Under the pieces are notes generated by a model. That model worked only from the letters and a program-made list of their open reading frames with translations. It was not told where the DNA came from and did no database searches. This document shows, one piece after another, positions 26,582 through 35,263 of a stretch of 64,000 bases of DNA. Source of the stretch: Arthrobacter ulcerisalmonis (lineage in GTDB: Bacteria; Actinomycetota; Actinomycetes; Actinomycetales; Micrococcaceae); assembly GCF_900609065.1 (NCBI RefSeq), contig NZ_UXAU01000013.1, positions 87,626 through 151,625 on the forward strand, in the 5' to 3' direction. The position numbers and the translations under genes are program-made. Positions within the stretch are counted from its first letter, which is position 1. Each line of letters begins with the position of its first letter.

Positions 26582-27634
26582 TCACGGGGCTTCGTTGACG
26601 GGCTTGGACGGGGCGGGGCCGGTTGGTTCCGCCCGGGTAAGAAAGTCGGTGGCCTGTAGGCGGCCCACAGGGTGGCCGCCGCCCAGGACGGGTGCAGTGG
26701 CAATGGCTGCAAGGGGTTCGGTATTCACTCCGAGGGCCTCGAGGAGGGCGACCGTGGCGGGCATTCTGGCGCGATCGCCGCCGTCGGAAATTTTCACGGC
26801 CACGGCGCGGCCATCGGGGAGGCCTACCAGCTGCACTCCTTCGAAACCGTCTTTTGCCACCGATCCGGGGAGTAGGCGCATGAGTGCGGTGACGTCCCTG
26901 CTAACGCCGGCCACCATATCCGGGTGCTGCTGCATGGCGAGCCCGACGGCGGCTTCCGCACTGCCGTCGTCGGCCGCTGCGGCTTGGGCGATGAGGCCGA
27001 AAGCGCGGGCCATGCCGCGGAGGGTGAGCGCAAAGAGCGGGGTGCCGCAGCCGTCAGTGCTGAGCGCTGCGGGTTGCTCGCCGGTCAGTTCGGCCACGGT
27101 GGCGGCGACGAGCTGCTGCAGCGGATGGGTGGGGTTGAGGTAGCCCTGGACAGGCCAGTCGTTGATGACGCAGGTGGCCACCATGGCGGCATGTTTGCCC
27201 GAGCAGTTCTGCGTCACCTGCCCGGCGCTGCCGCCGTGCCGCAGCCAGTCTTCCCGCTCGGCCACGCCGTAGGGCAGATCGGTGCTGTTGGCGAGGTCCG
27301 CAACGCTGCGACCGTGCAGGGTGAGAGTGCGGACGGCGCCGTCGCGGTGCTGGGCCGCGCCGGAGTGGCTGGCGGCTGCCAAAGCCAGGAGATCCGCGGG
27401 CAGGACCAGTCCCGCCCGGACCATCGCCACGGCCTGCAGCGGCTTCAGCGAGGACCGGGGATAGAAAGGAGCCAGCGGTTCGCCTGCAGAGGCCAGGATT
27501 GCGCCATCTGCGCCCACGGCGATGGCTGAGCCGTAGTGGATGCTTTCCACGAGGCCGTCGCGGGTGGCGGCGACCAGCGGGACGTGCCGGGCAAATCCTG
27601 CCTCGTGGGCAGCGGAAATCGTGGGGGAGTCCAT
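26582..27634 (-). CDS. ansA: L-asparaginase, ReAV/AnsA-type (asparaginase II family)
   Basis: Hydrolyses L-asparagine to aspartate and ammonia. The 350 residues belong to the Rhizobium etli AnsA-type family, which is unrelated to E. coli AnsA/AnsB and has a beta-lactamase-like fold. Family landmarks are all present: RSSLKPLQA with Ser61/Ser62 and Lys64, CSGKHAAM with Cys144 and Lys147, and DGCGTP with Cys196, the latter set forming the metal site in the known structure. It lies between the GntR regulator and aspA. Confidence 0.9.
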   Translation of the reverse strand: MDSPTISAAHEAGFARHVPLVAATRDGLVESIHYGSAIAVGADGAILASAGEPLAPFYPRSSLKPLQAVAMVRAGLVLPADLLALAAASHSGAAQHRDGAVRTLTLHGRSVADLANSTDLPYGVAEREDWLRHGGSAGQVTQNCSGKHAAMVATCVINDWPVQGYLNPTHPLQQLVAATVAELTGEQPAALSTDGCGTPLFALTLRGMARAFGLIAQAAAADDGSAEAAVGLAMQQHPDMVAGVSRDVTALMRLLPGSVAKDGFEGVQLVGLPDGRAVAVKISDGGDRARMPATVALLEALGVNTEPLAAIATAPVLGGGHPVGRLQATDFLTRAEPTGPAPSKPVNEAP

Positions 27635-27657
27635 GGTGTCCTTGGGTGGGTGCGGAG

Positions 27658-28380
27658 TCAGTTATTAAGAATGGAGTCCAGGGCCAAGCCAACGGCATCG
27701 AGGTGCCGGGCCATGGCGGCGCGGGATTCTTCGGCAGAACCGGATTCAATGGCCGCAACAATGAGCTGGTGTTCACGGTCTGAGGCGTGCTGGCGGTCAG
27801 CCACCATGTTGAGGGTTTCGGACTGGTGCGCCATGGCTTCGCGGATATCCGTCACCACTTTGGCGAAGACCTTGTTTCCGCTGGCAATGGCGATGGTGGC
27901 GTGGAAGCTGGCGTCCAGGGACACCCAGGCTTCGAGATCGTTTTCTGTGGCCATCTGGGCCACGATCTGGTGCAGCGTTTCGACTTCCTCGGCGGTTCGA
28001 CGCTCAGCTGCCAGCCCAGCAGCCGGGATTTCGATGTGGGGGCGGGCTTCGGTGAGGTCCCGTGCCGAGTATTGGCCCAGCGTGAGGTCGTTGGCCACCT
28101 TGTTGGCCACCACGAACGTGCCCTTTCCCGTTTTGGTCACGGTGAGGCCCAAAGCCGTGCAAGACCGCAAGGCCTCGCGGATGACTGAACGGCTGACGCT
28201 GTAGCGCTGGGACAGTGCGGCCTCGGACTCGAGCTTGGTGCCCAACGCCAGGAATCCCGACTCGATTTCTGCGCGGAGGGTTTTGAAGACAGCTTCGGCG
28301 GCACTGAGCCGGGTAAGCGGCGGGGCTGCGGCGCTACGCGGGACGGGCTGTCCTGCTGTCCGGCTGTCTGACAGGTTCAC
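27658..28380 (-). CDS. GntR/FadR family regulator of the asparagine operon
   Basis: 240 residues: N-terminal winged helix (about 25-92, with SVSRSVIREALRSCTALGL) and a C-terminal FCD ligand domain with the metal-binding His residues (SFHATIA, REHQLIVAAI). It is the first gene of the operon, 24 bases before asparaginase, so it probably autoregulates the pathway, with asparagine, aspartate or fumarate as candidate effectors. The GTG start is 6 nt from a CATATT -10 preceded by a perfect TTGACA, so the operon mRNA looks leaderless. Confidence 0.9.
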   Translation of the reverse strand: MNLSDSRTAGQPVPRSAAAPPLTRLSAAEAVFKTLRAEIESGFLALGTKLESEAALSQRYSVSRSVIREALRSCTALGLTVTKTGKGTFVVANKVANDLTLGQYSARDLTEARPHIEIPAAGLAAERRTAEEVETLHQIVAQMATENDLEAWVSLDASFHATIAIASGNKVFAKVVTDIREAMAHQSETLNMVADRQHASDREHQLIVAAIESGSAEESRAAMARHLDAVGLALDSILNN

Positions 28381-28386
28381 GGGTTA

Positions 28387-28415
28387 AATATGGCACCGGT
28401 CACATCGAGTGTCAA
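28387..28415 (-). promoter_or_regulatory. Promoter of the gntR-ansA-aspA-ansP operon
   Basis: On the minus strand, a perfect -35 TTGACA (28415-28410) is separated by 17 bp from CATATT (28392-28387). The predicted transcription start coincides with the GTG start codon at 28380. Confidence 0.65.
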
Positions 28416-28496
28416 GTGGCTCACCTCGAGAGCGCCACGCCGTGGAGGCTCGCCAGCCATCCCCGTTGTCCCGCAGCACGCGGTGCCGACGGCTCG

Positions 28497-29114
28497 TTAC
28501 AGGTGCTGGATGCCGGCCCGCTGCATGGCGTCCTTGTACGTATCCACGTTCTTGGTGACCAGTTCCTCCTGCTTGGTCTCCGAGACGGCGAAGGCCCGGC
28601 CGCCCAATGCTGTTGCCTTGTAGATCTTAATGCCGCTGTTGCGCAGCGACGAGTGATAAGTCTTCTCAAACAGGGCCAGGAACGTGGCGGCATCAGTGCC
28701 ATGAGCGATGATGGCGGACACCCGGGAATTGATCTTCAGGAACTGGCGGAACGGGCGCAAGCCATCCGTTTTCTCCTGCACACTCAGCGCGGACGGGAGG
28801 CCCTGGTCGCGGATCCACGGGTAGGCGTTCCATGGCATGACGTAGCGAGGATCAAGTTCGGCGAGATCATAGATCTGGGTGGCCCGCCGGGCGCCTTCGT
28901 CGTCATTGTTGTGAGAGATGAAGCCAGATTCGGTGCCCTTTCCGGGGCTGACTTGCAGGCTGACAATCCGGCACTCGTCTTCGTCGTGCACTGGATCGAT
29001 GTACGGGACGGTGGAACCTGGCTTCTTTTCCATGAGTTCATCGCAAAGCTGGGTAACTTTTGCGATGTTCGGTTCCTGTAGCAGGGCCTTTTTTTCATCC
29101 CAGTCGATCGTCAC
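28497..29114 (-). CDS. Uracil-DNA-glycosylase-superfamily protein (divergent)
   Basis: 205 residues from the GTG at 29114, which has AGGGAG 5 nt upstream; the frame is open further, but that part looks non-coding. Two blocks match the actinobacterial UDG-like family: VPYIDP (36-41) with GFISHNN (64-70), and WNAYPW (95-100), corresponding to the VPxxDP, GFxSxDN and WNxxPW blocks. The usual catalytic residues of family 1 UDG are not obvious, so the reaction is uncertain. Monocistronic, 115 bases from the next gene. Confidence 0.65.
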   Translation of the reverse strand: MTIDWDEKKALLQEPNIAKVTQLCDELMEKKPGSTVPYIDPVHDEDECRIVSLQVSPGKGTESGFISHNNDDEGARRATQIYDLAELDPRYVMPWNAYPWIRDQGLPSALSVQEKTDGLRPFRQFLKINSRVSAIIAHGTDAATFLALFEKTYHSSLRNSGIKIYKATALGGRAFAVSETKQEELVTKNVDTYKDAMQRAGIQHL

Positions 29115-29229
29115 GATTTCTCCCTCGGCAGCAAGGCGTCCAATATCGGCGTCCTCTTCCACTCTACGCTTTCCGGGGTGTCGGCGGCACTCAAAACCGA
29201 ACTGCGACGCCTGGACCAGGACCTCCGGA

Positions 29230-30138
29230 TCACACCGCCCCGCCAAACGCGCAATGCAACTTCACATCGCCCACGTCCACGCGTTGGGTGAATCCCACAA
29301 ACGCCCAGCCTTCCTTCAACATCAACGGCGAGGGGTAGACGGCAAAGACTGAGCCTCCCCCCGGGCTGGGTATGGCTGCCAACGGAGCGCTCCGGGTAGG
29401 CGCAGACCACAGGTTAACCAGGCCAGGCTCCGAGTCGGGCCAGGGCGAGCCGGGGCAAATTCCACCCCAGGCCGGGATGGGTGCCGTTTGGACGGGCCAC
29501 GTCTGGTCGCCCTCGGTATGCACGGTGATGGTGCGTTGCTGCAGGCCAGTCCCTGGTTCGGAGCAAGGGACCCGGTCATCAATAACCCGCTGACGCAGCC
29601 GCTGCGTAATTTCGACCCTGCCCTGACCCGGAACCACTGAGTCCACCGCCGTGCCGCACTTGCCGCTTTGCGCGATCGGGTACTTGACCTGTACGGCGCC
29701 CTGGTCCTGGAGGAGCCACAGGTACCAGAGCCGTTCGTAGGTGTTGTCGCCGCTCCTGGAAATGCTGGCAACGGCGTCATCGTCGCCGTCCCCATCCACA
29801 TCGCCATAAGCAACGTCCTGGAACTCGAAGCTGCCGGCGCCTTCTGCTGCCTGGACGGTGGCCTGGCCGTCCACCAGGGTCAACGCCACCGGCACCTCGA
29901 CGCCGCCTGCGGAATACAGCCATGGCACATTCCTGAGATCAACAGCCCGGATGTCCTTGGCCGCCGCGGGGGGCGACTCGTTGCCCTGCACTCCGGCGAT
30001 GGCTGCCGGATCTTTGGACGCATCTGCTGGCTGGCCCGAGGGCTGGTCCGTTCGCGGCCCGGCAGGTCCGCTGCAGGCGCTCACCCCCGCAAGTGTCAGG
30101 ACTGCGGCGAGGGCAACAGAGTGACGCGACAGTCGCAT
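29230..30138 (-). CDS. Exported lipoprotein with an FG-GAP-like calcium motif
   Basis: 302 residues from the ATG at 30138 (AAAGG about 8 nt upstream; the frame is open to 30204). Signal peptide with lipobox VSAC, Cys22. A disordered Pro/Ser/Gln-rich stretch follows. The folded part contains DVAYGDVDGDGDDDAV, an FG-GAP/EF-hand-like Asp-rich calcium loop typical of beta-propeller repeat proteins. Two cysteine pairs in the C-terminal half could form disulphides. Function unknown; it is likely a cell-envelope protein. Confidence 0.8.
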   Translation of the reverse strand: MRLSRHSVALAAVLTLAGVSACSGPAGPRTDQPSGQPADASKDPAAIAGVQGNESPPAAAKDIRAVDLRNVPWLYSAGGVEVPVALTLVDGQATVQAAEGAGSFEFQDVAYGDVDGDGDDDAVASISRSGDNTYERLWYLWLLQDQGAVQVKYPIAQSGKCGTAVDSVVPGQGRVEITQRLRQRVIDDRVPCSEPGTGLQQRTITVHTEGDQTWPVQTAPIPAWGGICPGSPWPDSEPGLVNLWSAPTRSAPLAAIPSPGGGSVFAVYPSPLMLKEGWAFVGFTQRVDVGDVKLHCAFGGAV

Positions 30139-30251
30139 GGGGTGGCCTTTGGTTCGGCGGAACGGCGTTGCGCCGAACCTACGACGACGGACTGAGGCTG
30201 TCAACGCAAAATCTGGTCAAGTCCGTTGCGGCCTTACTGTTCAATGGATTC

Positions 30252-30749
30252 ATGCAGTTCAGCAAGAAGGATCTCAAGGCCGAAGGTTTCAGCGGCTTCC
30301 GCGCCATGACAGACCTGGACATCAACCGCGTTCCACAGGGTCCGGGGCTTTTCACCATTTCTGCCCCCGCAGACTTCGAACCACGATTCCTCAAGACCAG
30401 CGTTGCTGGGACCTTCAAGAAACGAAATCCCACGTTGTCCAAGGAGGAATTGGCCGCGGAATGGGTGCCTGGCGCAACACTGCTATACCTGGGCAAGGCA
30501 GGGCCGGGCAGCCAGGGTAACCGAGGCCTGCGGCGGCAAATCAAGGAATTCCTTGATTTCGGCAGAGCCAAGCCGCCGGGACATTGGGACGGCCGGCTCG
30601 TCTGGCAACTCCTCGACGCCGAAGACCTGGTCTTTGCCTGGAAAGAGCTTCCCGCCGAACAACTCGGCACCGCCGAGGCTTCCTATCACGCAGCGTTTGT
30701 GGAACACCATGGCAGGTTGCCCTTCGCCAACCTGACCCAGGCCCGCTGA
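30252..30749 (+). CDS. GIY-YIG-like protein, hypothetical
   Basis: 165 residues from the ATG at 30252. PGLFTIS and LLYLGKAG sit about 60 residues apart and look like degenerate GIY and YIG strands. They are followed by an Arg-bearing helix (GLRRQIKEFLDFG) and a C-terminal Glu/Asn region (EASYHAAFVEHHGRLPFAN), the order expected for a GIY-YIG nuclease-type fold. Activity is not assured. No ribosome binding site is seen; TTCAAT ends 6 nt before the ATG. It is divergent from the lipoprotein gene. Confidence 0.65.
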   Translation: MQFSKKDLKAEGFSGFRAMTDLDINRVPQGPGLFTISAPADFEPRFLKTSVAGTFKKRNPTLSKEELAAEWVPGATLLYLGKAGPGSQGNRGLRRQIKEFLDFGRAKPPGHWDGRLVWQLLDAEDLVFAWKELPAEQLGTAEASYHAAFVEHHGRLPFANLTQAR

Positions 30750-30896
30750 CCCATCTCGGAGCCTTTTCCTGGATCCGCCGACCAGGACCCGCAGGCCTGC
30801 ACCGCCGCCCTGCGCCCATCCTCCTGCGCTCGCCGTCCAGCCGCGGAAAGCCCGCCAAGCCGGAGTGTCTCCCGGCACGCAGCCCGGCGTTTGCCC

Positions 30897-32363
30897 CTAA
30901 GCCAGCAGGCCGGCGTCGTGCGTAAAACGCCCTGCCAGCAGCGTGGCGGCAACGGGCATCGCGGCGAACTCATCGGCAGAAACCGTGAGCGGGTCGGCGT
31001 CCAGCAGGACGAGGTCAGCCGCGTCGCCGAGCCGCACGGTACCGCGGCCGCGGGTGCTGGCAAGGAGCGCCTGTTCGCGGGTAATGGCCTCCTGCGGCTG
31101 CCACGGCTCCCGGCCATCCAAGGCCGAGCGGGTAGTGGCGGCGGACATGGCGGACCACGGATCCAGGGGGGCCACGGGAGCATCCGATCCCAAGATCAGT
31201 GTTGCGCCGGCATCGATGAGCCGTTTCAGCGGGAACGCGCGGTGGGTCTGGCCCGCCCAGTTGGCGTCGGCAGCGTCCCGGTCATCGAGGGCATGGCGCG
31301 GCTGCACGCTCGCCAACACCCCCAGGGGACCAAAGCGGTCGAAATCAGCCGTCCTGACAAATTGAGCGTGCTCAATCCGGCCGCCGGTTCCTACCTTTTC
31401 AAACGCGTCCAACGCCACGCGGTTTGCGGCGTCGCCGATCGCGTGGACTGCCGGTACAAACCCGGTGTCCCGGGCGCGCTCCAGCAGCTTGAGGAGTTCA
31501 CCTTCGGCGACCGTCAGCAGGCCGAACCCACCCAACGGATACGCGTCCACGCAGTAGGCGGTCCGGGTGTTGAGGGAGCCGTCGATCAGGACTTTCAGGG
31601 GTCCCACCTGGAGGAGGCCCCGTCCGCCGCCGACGTCCATTCCCGTGTGTAGGCCCTGGTTCACCGCGCGCTCAAGGTCCTGTGGATAGACTCCGGCGTC
31701 CACCCGCAAAGAGTCCGCACCCGCCGCGATCCTGCGCAGCCACGAGTCCACGTTCCACGTCATCTCGAAGTCCACAACGCCTACCACGCCCCGGGCTGCG
31801 GCGGTGCGCGACGCTTGGTCAACCCAGGGATCCAGGATCGCGTCCGGCAGCTGGCCCAGTGTTCGGGTCAAGGCAAAGGCAGGTTCCTCGCGGAGCAACC
31901 CCGAACTGTCCACGGCAACGCCAAAATGCCTGGCTGCGGCACTGTTGACCCATACACAATGCAGGTCGTGGCTGATCAGCGCAGTGGGTGCGGCTCCCGC
32001 GGCGGCATCCAGCAGGTCCAGGCTCGGCAGGTCGGGCCAGAGCGCGTCCCGGAACCCCACGCCCACCAGTGGCTGGTTGCCTGTTCGGTCCAGCGCAGAG
32101 CGTTCGACGGCGGCGGCAGCCTCCCGCGCGGATCCCGCGGTGGCGAGGTCAAGCCGGTTGGCGTGCATGGCCCACTGGTTCATATGCACGTGCTCGTCCC
32201 AGAGGCCGGGAATCAGGTAGCGACCGCCACAGTCGACCACCTGCGCGGTAACTGGGAGGGCCTCTGAGGCCGGTCGACTGGCGGCGACCAACCCGCGGCG
32301 CAGCTCAAGATGTATCGGTTCTTGGCCGGGCAAGCGGACATTGGCGAGGGTCAGGTTAGTCAC
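30897..32363 (-). CDS. Amidohydrolase family protein (YtcJ-like metal-dependent hydrolase)
   Basis: 488 residues. Amidohydrolase landmarks in order: the metal pair in DEHVH after strand 1, the bridging lysine in GPLKVLIDGS, VHAIGDAANR with the third ligand His, IEHAQF with the fourth, and the catalytic Asp in LGSDAPV. The N- and C-terminal beta-sandwich halves are present. YtcJ-like members act on varied amides and N-formyl compounds; the substrate is unknown. The GTG at 32363 overlaps the S4-protein stop by 8 bases, and a TTG at 32375 is an alternative. Confidence 0.88.
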   Translation of the reverse strand: MTNLTLANVRLPGQEPIHLELRRGLVAASRPASEALPVTAQVVDCGGRYLIPGLWDEHVHMNQWAMHANRLDLATAGSAREAAAAVERSALDRTGNQPLVGVGFRDALWPDLPSLDLLDAAAGAAPTALISHDLHCVWVNSAAARHFGVAVDSSGLLREEPAFALTRTLGQLPDAILDPWVDQASRTAAARGVVGVVDFEMTWNVDSWLRRIAAGADSLRVDAGVYPQDLERAVNQGLHTGMDVGGGRGLLQVGPLKVLIDGSLNTRTAYCVDAYPLGGFGLLTVAEGELLKLLERARDTGFVPAVHAIGDAANRVALDAFEKVGTGGRIEHAQFVRTADFDRFGPLGVLASVQPRHALDDRDAADANWAGQTHRAFPLKRLIDAGATLILGSDAPVAPLDPWSAMSAATTRSALDGREPWQPQEAITREQALLASTRGRGTVRLGDAADLVLLDADPLTVSADEFAAMPVAATLLAGRFTHDAGLLA

Positions 32364-32742
32364 GGTGACCGGCAAGCCGTTCCATTTCGCGTCGATCCTT
32401 TTTGGTGGGTCGGCCGGTACCGCGGTCGCGCTGCGGCAGGCCCAAGGCGGGGGCTACTGGCCGCGGCGGGGTGTGGTCGGTGAAGCAGTGCGAAGCGGCT
32501 TCGGCGCCAACCCGTTTGTTGATCAGTCGCCGCACTTCAAGGGTGCGTTCAAAGCCGGAAAGCCGGACGGTGACGGTATCTCCGGTCACCACCGTGGCGG
32601 AGGCTTTGGCCGGGCTGCCGTTGAGCCGAATGTGGCCGGCACGGCATGACGCCGTGGCGAGTGACCGCGTCTTGTACGCGCGGACAGCCCACAGCCAGGC
32701 ATCGATGCGGACATTGGCGGGGGAGGAGGGGAGGCTGGTCAT
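32356..32742 (-). CDS. hslR: S4-domain RNA-binding protein, Hsp15-like
   Basis: 128 residues. The S4 fold is at about residues 10-60 (VRIDAWLWAVRAYKTRSLAT, then GHIRLNGSPAKASATVVTGD), followed by a basic C-terminal tail ending with a family-typical RPTKKDRREMERL. E. coli Hsp15 binds free 50S subunits carrying nascent chains. A TATACT -10 (32759-32754) implies transcription starting about 5 nt before the ATG at 32742. The stop overlaps the amidohydrolase start. Confidence 0.88.
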   Translation of the reverse strand: MTSLPSSPANVRIDAWLWAVRAYKTRSLATASCRAGHIRLNGSPAKASATVVTGDTVTVRLSGFERTLEVRRLINKRVGAEAASHCFTDHTPPRPVAPALGLPQRDRGTGRPTKKDRREMERLAGHRD

Positions 32743-32825
32743 GGTTGGCACCGAGTATAGCGCCGGAAGCCGCTGCCGGTTGGGACAGCGGCGTCCGGAC
32801 GGTGCATTGGATCAGGCTCTGGGCG

Positions 32826-33239
32826 TTAGCTGGTGGGCGGTGCCGGGGGCTGGTAGCCGGGAGGAGCTGGCGGTCCGGACTGGTACGGGTTGGGGGCTGA
32901 CTGGCCGTAAGGATTCTGCGGGCCGCCGGCGGGGTAGCTGGTGTGCCCGGACGAGGTGCCACCCTGCAGTTCCACCAGGCGTGCAGTGTTTTCCGCCGTG
33001 CGAATACCGGCGATGAGCGATTCCAAGCCAATCCGGGCAAGCGCCAGGTAGATCACCACAAACAGCGGGCCAATGATGAGGAGCGTCACGAAACCCAGAG
33101 CCGGTTCTCCGGTGGCGAAGGCGGTGATCACGAAGATGAGATAAGTGACGCCTAGCCCCACCATGATCAAGATGTAGACGATTTTGGCGATGGACGGCGA
33201 AATGAACTTGGTGAATGACAAATCGAACAGGTTCTTCAA
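32826..33239 (-). CDS. DUF4282 domain-containing membrane protein
   Basis: 137 residues. N-terminal LFDLSFTKFISPSIAKIVYI followed by two hydrophobic helices (about 18-42 and 48-68) and RIGLESLIAGIRTAENT matches the DUF4282 family. The C-terminal 45 residues are a Pro/Tyr/Gln-rich disordered tail, probably cytoplasmic. The start is a TTG with GGGGGA about 4 nt upstream. Function unknown. Confidence 0.85.
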   Translation of the reverse strand: MKNLFDLSFTKFISPSIAKIVYILIMVGLGVTYLIFVITAFATGEPALGFVTLLIIGPLFVVIYLALARIGLESLIAGIRTAENTARLVELQGGTSSGHTSYPAGGPQNPYGQSAPNPYQSGPPAPPGYQPPAPPTS

Positions 33240-33362
33240 AGTTCCCCCGATGCGAAGGGCCCACTACGGCAGGCAGGTCAATGATGTGGCCAGCCTAGAC
33301 CGCGCCGCTGCTTGTTGCCATGGAAATCTGGAAGTTTCTTCCAATCGCCGGATTTGTGGCTC

Positions 33363-34226
33363 CTAAAGCACCGGTTGCGCGAGAACGTCCGCCAGACTCA
33401 GGGGATCGTGCCCGGTCAGGCCGTGGACGTCGGGCGATACGCCGCCGAGCTCACCGGAACCCATGGCCGTGTAAGTACTCACCCAGGCGTCGAGTTGCCA
33501 CGGTTCCGCGTTGTAGCTGGCACGCGACGCGTACGCTTCCTCCAGCGTCTCCTCATGGAAGCGGATGTCCCGGCCGGTTGCCGTGGAGATGACGACGGCG
33601 GCCTGGGCCAGCGTCAGGTCCTCCGGCCCAGTCAGGTTGTAGGTCTGCCCGCGGTGGACTGCCGGGTCCCGTAGGACTGCGGTGGCGCACCTGGCAACGT
33701 CCGTGCGGGCCACCCCAGCAAAGGCGCCGCTACCGCCTGGGCCGCGGATGACGCCGTCGTCCCCTGCCAATTGCGGCAGGAAATCCAGGTAGAAGTTGTC
33801 GCGCAGGATCGTGTAGTCCATTCCGGAGGCGCGGAGGTGCTGTTCGGTAGCAAAATGGTCCCGGGCAAGCGTGAAGGTGGCATCCGCGGCAGCACCAACG
33901 AACGACGTGTACACGACGTGGGCTACACCAGCCCGGGCAGCCGCGTCGATGAACGTGATGTGCTGTGCGAGGCGATCCACGGCCTCGGCCGCAGACACCA
34001 TGAAGAGTACGTCCACGCCGGCCAGTGCCAACTCGGCGGCAGCCGCATCGCTGTAGCTGCAGACAACGGCCCGGGTGCCATCAAACTGGGGTGCCCGGGC
34101 CAAATCGCGAACAACCAGCCGCTGCTCCATGCCGGCAGCAGCGAGTTCCTTCGCTACCAGGCCGCCAAGATTACCGGTTGAGCCAGTGATAGCCAGCGCG
34201 GGGAGTGGCTCGTTCTGCTGTGACAT
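33363..34226 (-). CDS. NmrA-like NAD(P)H-binding oxidoreductase (atypical SDR)
   Basis: 287 residues. Rossmann motif ITGSTGNLGGLVAKEL at the N-terminus, HVVYTSFVGAAADATFTLARD in the middle, and FAGVARTDVARCATAVL typical of the NmrA/QorB group (quinone reductase 2-like). The canonical SDR YxxxK pair is absent, as in other NmrA-type members. It follows the aldo/keto reductase gene by 6 bases in the same direction, so the two form an operon. The substrate is unknown. Confidence 0.88.
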   Translation of the reverse strand: MSQQNEPLPALAITGSTGNLGGLVAKELAAAGMEQRLVVRDLARAPQFDGTRAVVCSYSDAAAAELALAGVDVLFMVSAAEAVDRLAQHITFIDAAARAGVAHVVYTSFVGAAADATFTLARDHFATEQHLRASGMDYTILRDNFYLDFLPQLAGDDGVIRGPGGSGAFAGVARTDVARCATAVLRDPAVHRGQTYNLTGPEDLTLAQAAVVISTATGRDIRFHEETLEEAYASRASYNAEPWQLDAWVSTYTAMGSGELGGVSPDVHGLTGHDPLSLADVLAQPVL

Positions 34227-34232
34227 GGGTAC

Positions 34233-35237
34233 CTATCCTTGGCGCTTCTCGGGGGAGGTGGTCAGGGCCGGATCGCGCTGGGCCAAGGCGCCCACAGCGG
34301 CATCGACCTTCTCCATGATTCCGGCGTCCAGGACCACGCCAGCGGCGGCGACTGTATCGGCGATCTGCTCTGGGCGGGACGCGCCCACAATAGCCGAAGC
34401 GACGTTGGGGTTCTGCAGGACCCAAGCCACGGCCAACTGCGGCATGGTGAGGCCGGCCTCGGCAGCGACAGGTTTGAGCGCCTGGACGGCAGTCAGAACG
34501 TCATCACGCAGCCATCGTTCGATCATCTGCGCACCGCCCTTGTCGTCGGTAGCCCGGCTGCCCTGCGGTGCTGGCTGGCCGGGAAGGTATTTCCCGCTGA
34601 GGACGCCCTGGGCCATGGGGGACCAGACAATCTGGGAAACGCCGAGCTCTTCCGAGGCTGGCACCACCTCGGCCTCGATGACCCGCCACAGCATGGAGTA
34701 TTGCGGCTGGTTGGAGATGAGCTGGAAGCCCAGTTCCTTGGCCAGCGCGTGTCCGTTGCGCAGTTGCTCCGCCGTCCATTCGCTCACGCCAATGTAGAGG
34801 GCCTTGCCTTGCCGGACCACGTCGGCAAAGGCCTGCATGGTTTCTTCCAAGGGCGTTTCCACGTCGTACCGGTGGGCCTGGTAGAGGTCCACGTAATCGG
34901 TCTGCAGGCGGCTGAGGGAACCGTTGATGGCTTCCATGATGTGCTTGCGGGACAGGCCAAGGTCGTTCTTGCCCTTAGGTCCGGTGGGCCCAAACACCTT
35001 GGTGAAAACTTCGACGGATTCGCGGCGCTCGCCTTTCAGCGCCGCACCGAGGACCGTCTCTGCAGCGGTGTTGGCGTAGACGTCGGCAGTGTCGAAGGTG
35101 CTGATGCCGGCGTCGAGGGCAGCCCGGACGCACTGGGTGGCGGTGTCGTTCTCCACCTGGGAGCCATGGGTCAGCCAGTTGCCAAGCGTAATTTCTGAGA
35201 CTTTGAAGCCGCTGTTGCCGAGGTATCTGAATTCCAT
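34233..35237 (-). CDS. Aldo/keto reductase (voltage-gated K channel beta-subunit-like)
   Basis: 334 residues, TIM barrel. The catalytic Asp/Tyr segment is FDTADVYANTAAE, the lysine is in FTKVFGP, the His is in YQAHRYD, and the NADPH-binding C-terminus has SAIVGASRPEQIADTV. This is the AKR7/YghZ-like group that reduces aldehydes and dicarbonyls with NADPH. A TAGCGT hexamer (35249-35244, minus strand) ends 6 nt before the ATG, so the mRNA is probably leaderless. It forms an operon with the NmrA-like gene. Confidence 0.92.
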   Translation of the reverse strand: MEFRYLGNSGFKVSEITLGNWLTHGSQVENDTATQCVRAALDAGISTFDTADVYANTAAETVLGAALKGERRESVEVFTKVFGPTGPKGKNDLGLSRKHIMEAINGSLSRLQTDYVDLYQAHRYDVETPLEETMQAFADVVRQGKALYIGVSEWTAEQLRNGHALAKELGFQLISNQPQYSMLWRVIEAEVVPASEELGVSQIVWSPMAQGVLSGKYLPGQPAPQGSRATDDKGGAQMIERWLRDDVLTAVQALKPVAAEAGLTMPQLAVAWVLQNPNVASAIVGASRPEQIADTVAAAGVVLDAGIMEKVDAAVGALAQRDPALTTSPEKRQG

Positions 35238-35263
35238 GCTTTCACGCTAGCCCAGTTGGTTGC

